Shown here piece after piece: positions 42,178 through 44,846 of a stretch of DNA of 44,846 bases. A model generated the notes under the pieces. It was not told the origin of the DNA and made no database searches. It was given only the letters and a program-made list of their open reading frames with translations. The stretch is taken from positions 1 to 44,846 of the forward strand of contig NZ_LQOX01000133.1 in the NCBI RefSeq assembly GCF_002102175.1. The letters run 5' to 3'. How positions within the stretch are numbered: the first letter of the stretch is position 1; each line of letters begins with the position of its first letter. The stretch is from Mycobacterium gastri. Its GTDB lineage: Bacteria; Actinomycetota; Actinomycetes; Mycobacteriales; Mycobacteriaceae. The position numbers and the translations under genes were made by a program.

Positions 42178-42299
42178 GAAATCAGGATTTTAGCGGTCCG
42201 ACCCGGCCCAGTCGATGCTGATCCCGCCGATGCGCGACGGCCGTTGCCGGCCACGCAATCACCTCGGCGACCCTGCGCCGGACGGTCGCGGGGCCCCGG

Positions 42300-42533
42300 T
42301 CAGGAAGCCTTGGTGTACCGGCGGACCAATTCACCGTCACCGAAGGTGCTCACGTAGTCCAGGCCGGCGTCGTCGCGGCCGAAAAACGTCCACTGCTTCG
42401 GGCTTCTATTCGGCTCACTAATCAGCTTGACCTTGAAGGGAACGTGGGTCGAGCGCACGGTGCCGATGACGTCACCGACCCGGATCTCCGACGGATGAAT
42501 TTCCGGTGCGTCCCACCAGTTCTGTATGGCCAT
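42300..42533 (-). CDS. Small hypothetical protein
   Basis: The 77-residue frame starts M-A-I-Q-N-W-W-D-A-P-E and contains I-R-V-G-D-V-I-G-T-V-R and W-T-F-F-G-R-D-D-A-G-L-D-Y-V, looking like a small beta-barrel. I chose the ATG at 42533 because AAAGGA lies about 8 bases upstream; the ATG at 42542 would sit directly on that site. No signal or membrane helix. I do not recognise the family beyond a conserved-looking actinobacterial small protein. Confidence 0.65.
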   Translation of the reverse strand: MAIQNWWDAPEIHPSEIRVGDVIGTVRSTHVPFKVKLISEPNRSPKQWTFFGRDDAGLDYVSTFGDGELVRRYTKAS

Positions 42534-42729
42534 GTGATACATCCTTTCTTACGAGCGTCGGCGCGACGCATCTACAGCGCAGTCCCGCACCGAGCATGAT
42601 GTGGGGCGCGGTGGTGGGTTGCTCAAGCGTCCGCGGGTCGAAGTCGCCGGCTGGTCGCGGGCGGACCGCACGTCGAAAAATGTTGCCGCTGAGCGGCGTT
42701 GCGCGGTTGGCGAGGTACCCATCAAGCCG

Positions 42730-43260
42730 TCACGACTGCACATCGGCCGGAGCGACGTGCGCGGCTGCATCGTCCCGGACACGTCGACCGCATAGTGCGC
42801 TTTCGGCACGAGCGGCACGCAGGATGTCGCCGCAGATCTGGAATTCCTGGGTGTCCCGCTCCTCACCCATGGCGGGCCGGCCCGCACATCTGCGCAACAC
42901 CATCTTGGCCAGAGCAGCGGACGTGCGGCACGGCACCACCAGCAGATTCGCCGAGGCCCGGCTACCCGTGATCGTCATCAGTCGCTGGCGTACCACAACC
43001 CGGCCGCGCTCACCCCTGTCACCTACCCTGGGACGGTTCAACGCATCAAGATCTGGCGAACTCTCCAGCGAGGACCAGTTGACCGTGATAGCGGTGATAT
43101 TGCCCAAACGCGTGCGCAAGGCATCTACCAACTCGGGAAGTTCGCGCGCTATCGAGGCCGTATGCGGCCACCACGCCCCGTCCAGCGGCGCACCCAGTTC
43201 CATCGCCAAGGCGACCCGCACCGGGCTGGCCAGACGCCGAGCGCCCACTGCTCCGTTCAT
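42730..43260 (-). CDS. DUF5994 family protein
   Basis: The 176-residue product carries the family pattern R-V-A-L-A-M-E-L-G-A-P-L-D-G-A-W-W-P-H-T near the start, E-L-P-E-L-V-D-A-L-R-T-R-L-G-N-I, V-N-W, and L-L-V-V-P-C-R-T-S-A-A-L-A. This matches DUF5994, common in mycobacteria and without known function. I chose the ATG at 43260, just before the conserved region; an in-frame extension to 43431 is low-complexity and probably not coding. A weak GGGA lies upstream. No partner gene is evident. Confidence 0.75.
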   Translation of the reverse strand: MNGAVGARRLASPVRVALAMELGAPLDGAWWPHTASIARELPELVDALRTRLGNITAITVNWSSLESSPDLDALNRPRVGDRGERGRVVVRQRLMTITGSRASANLLVVPCRTSAALAKMVLRRCAGRPAMGEERDTQEFQICGDILRAARAESALCGRRVRDDAAAHVAPADVQS

Positions 43261-43681
43261 GGCGCTGACATTGTCCCGACGGGAACCGCCCGCGTCATGC
43301 GGCCGGACCCCGGCGACATCGTCACCGCCACCAGTCGGCCTGCGCGCAACTCGCGGTGATCCATCGACGACCCCTTCACTTCGGCCTGACCCGGCACACA
43401 CGTGTGGGGATCGACAAACGAAGCCAGTCACAGACCGTTGGTTACGATGCGGCCGCGAACCCGAGATCAGAGCTGGCTACGAAAGAAAACCTCACTATGG
43501 ACACTACACCCACGGGGCCGGTAACCGCACCGGGTTGAGCGATCAGGCGACGACCCGGTCGTTGTGGCTTTCGGGCCCGAGGCGCCGGTCGCAGTGCACG
43601 ATTTCGACCGCCGCGCACCGTACTTGCGCGCCCGGTTCGTAGACCATTCGACGCGGTCGGCACCCGTCACCGGCCTGCTAT

Positions 43682-44065
43682 TCATGGTGTGAAGCAACCG
43701 ATGTCGAAGCCCGTCAGGTGATATGCGGGTGCGGTGGGAGACTCCAGATGCGGCCTGATTCCATTCGCGGCCAACATATCCCGCTCCAGGATGTAGTAGC
43801 TGTCGAGCCACTACTGACCACCTCGTGCGGCGGCACCCGCATTTAGGCGTTCCCATTCATCTCCTTGAATGTCCTCACTGGACGTCGCTGGGCCTTTCGG
43901 AGGATTGCCGCAGGTGCTTGAGGACCCTGCGGCAGGGATGGCACCGGTTTCAGGCGTCTTTCCGGTGGGGCGATCTATTGCACCGTCTGGAGATTGGACA
44001 TCACGCAATCGAGGTGTCGCCCTGTCACACGAATCTCCCGGCACCTCATCCCGAGAGACGGTCAA
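43682..44065 (-). pseudogene. Small hypothetical gene interrupted by an in-frame TAG
   Basis: A frame from a TTG at 44065 ends D-E-W-E-R-L-N-A-G-A-A-A-R-G-G-Q then TAG (43811-43813). Past the TAG the same frame continues for 42 codons that look like real protein (W-L-D-S-Y-Y-I-L-E-R-D-M-L-A-A-N-G-I-R-P) to a TGA at 43682. The part from about 43860 downwards is the convincing portion; the upstream part is doubtful. One base change would account for the TAG. I do not know the family. Confidence 0.4.
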
Positions 44066-44285
44066 CGCCTGGGCACGAACACCGGTTTCCTATTATGCTG
44101 TTGTCCCCGTACACCTTTCGGCTACGAGTCAGCCATCAGACCCAGAGATACACCCAATCCCTGCCTGCTCGGCAGCAACTACAGCCGAGCGCCTCGTGGC
44201 GCAGTCACGTCAAGATGCTCGCGAAGCCTGATGTATCGGCGGGAAGAATTTTCCTGACGCGATCTCTGGTACGCCGGAACCGCGA

Positions 44286-44291
44286 TAACAT
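44286..44291 (+). promoter_or_regulatory. Candidate -10 element for the PE-PGRS gene
   Basis: TAACAT fits the mycobacterial TANNNT -10 pattern and lies 33 bases before the ATG, leaving a short leader that includes the GGGAG ribosome site. No convincing -35 is seen at the right spacing. Confidence 0.3.
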
Positions 44292-44324
44292 TGAGCTGCT
44301 GCTCTGCTCTGGGAGAAGTGTCGA

Positions 44325-44846
44325 ATGTCATTTGCGGTCGCGGTGCCAGAGAACCTGATGTGGGCGGCTTCGGATGTGGCCGGTATCGGTGCTGCGCTCG
44401 ACGCGGCCAACGCGGCCGCGTCGGCTCCCATCACGGTGTTGCTGGCGGCGGGCGAGGATGAGGTGTCGGCGGCGGTCGCGGCGCTCTTCGGTTCGCATGG
44501 CCAGGCCTATCAGGTGATCAGCGCCCGGGCGGCGGAGTTCCATGCTCGGTTCGCGCAGGCTTTGGCGTCCGGAGCCGGGTGGTATGCCAGCGCCGAAGCC
44601 GCCAACGCCTCGGCGCTGGAAACGGTGGAGCAGCAGCTACTCGGCGTGGTCAATGGGCCCAGCCAGACGCTGTTGGGACGCCCGTTGATCGGCGACGGCA
44701 CCAACGGTGGGCCGGGGCAGCCCGGCGGGCCGGGCGGGCTGTTGTACGGCAACGGCGGCAACGGCGGCGCCAGCAACACCGCTGGTGTGTCCGGCGGCGC
44801 GGGTAGCCAGGGCATCGCCGACTTCAACAGCACCGGCGTATTTGCC
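44325..44846 (+). CDS. PE family protein, PGRS-type (partial, runs off right edge)
   Basis: The frame opens M-S-F-A-V-A-V-P-E-N-L and shows the PE domain (P8-E9, then D-V-A-G-I-G-A-A-L-D-A-A-N-A-A-A). It continues E-D-E-V-S-A-A-V-A-A-L-F, A-Y-Q-V-I-S-A and the Y-A-S-A-E-A-A-N-A-S block near residues 87-96. The linker L-L-G-R-P-L-I-G-D-G-T-N-G and G-N-G-G-N-G-G-A mark entry to a PGRS region, then S-T-G-V-F-A at the edge. GGGAG lies about 9 bases before the ATG. PE proteins are exported by type VII secretion; the YxxxE-type signal fits Y-A-S-A-E. 174 codons are visible and the C-terminus is missing. Confidence 0.92.
   Translation, partial: MSFAVAVPENLMWAASDVAGIGAALDAANAAASAPITVLLAAGEDEVSAAVAALFGSHGQAYQVISARAAEFHARFAQALASGAGWYASAEAANASALETVEQQLLGVVNGPSQTLLGRPLIGDGTNGGPGQPGGPGGLLYGNGGNGGASNTAGVSGGAGSQGIADFNSTGVFA

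Larger units (their letters stand above)
43261..44324. other. Gene-poor region of about 1 kb
   Basis: Only a TAG-split minus-strand frame (43682-44065) looks protein-like here. Other short frames on both strands have no homology I can see. The right end should contain the promoter of the PE-PGRS gene: TAACAT at 44286-44291 fits a mycobacterial -10, without a clear -35. Confidence 0.4.

Noticed and set aside
42506..43642. 378-codon plus-strand frame
   Set aside because: It spans the DUF5994 gene in antisense and an untranslated region; composition is Arg/Ser/Pro-rich and no family is recognisable.

Overview
The window is high-GC mycobacterial DNA, most likely from a slow-growing species. Three PPE proteins carry the N-terminal PPE signature (two of them with MPTR repeats), a PE/PGRS-type gene starts at the right edge, and the central gene order matches the Mycobacterium tuberculosis block Rv3143 - nuoA-N - PPE53 - Rv3162c to Rv3171c as I remember it. 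The species cannot be fixed from the sequence alone; an M. kansasii-like organism is a guess.

Layout. Positions 1-8396 form a PPE-rich accessory region: a very long repeat-rich PPE gene running off the left edge, an MPTR-type PPE 30 bp upstream of it, a YceI-family gene, and a PPE52-like gene. Positions 8940-10526 hold a decayed DedA gene, a PmtA-like methyltransferase and an orphan receiver-domain protein (Rv3143-like). Positions 10784-26319 are the complete 14-gene nuoABCDEFGHIJKLMN operon for the type I proton-pumping NADH dehydrogenase, with most genes overlapping by a few bases. A Phd/VapC-type toxin-antitoxin pair sits just after nuoN, followed by a PPE53-like MPTR gene on the minus strand.

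Positions 29321-33467 are a minus-strand MoxR module: a 318-aa DUF4129 membrane protein, a small membrane protein, the MoxR3 AAA+ ATPase, a DUF58 protein and an integral membrane protein. A TetR regulator (with a collapsed SDR remnant coupled behind it) is divergent from an Rv3168/Rv3169-like pair. Next come aofH (flavin amine oxidase), an alpha/beta hydrolase, a second Tat-exported amine oxidase, an NTF2-like/cyclase-like pair, two small hypothetical genes, a gene-poor 1 kb stretch and the start of a PE-PGRS gene.

The most notable observations are these. The first PPE carries roughly three dozen 24-residue repeats that are not MPTR and resemble trimeric-autotransporter head repeats. In the nuo operon, the junctions that do not overlap directly carry short linking ORFs or tandem duplications, including two chained 7-codon ORFs made by a perfect 20-bp duplication in front of nuoD. 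The toxin-antitoxin pair has two adjacent palindromes and a plausible leaderless promoter. There are also clear decay events: a frameshifted DedA gene, an SDR with a large in-frame deletion and a TAG-split small ORF.
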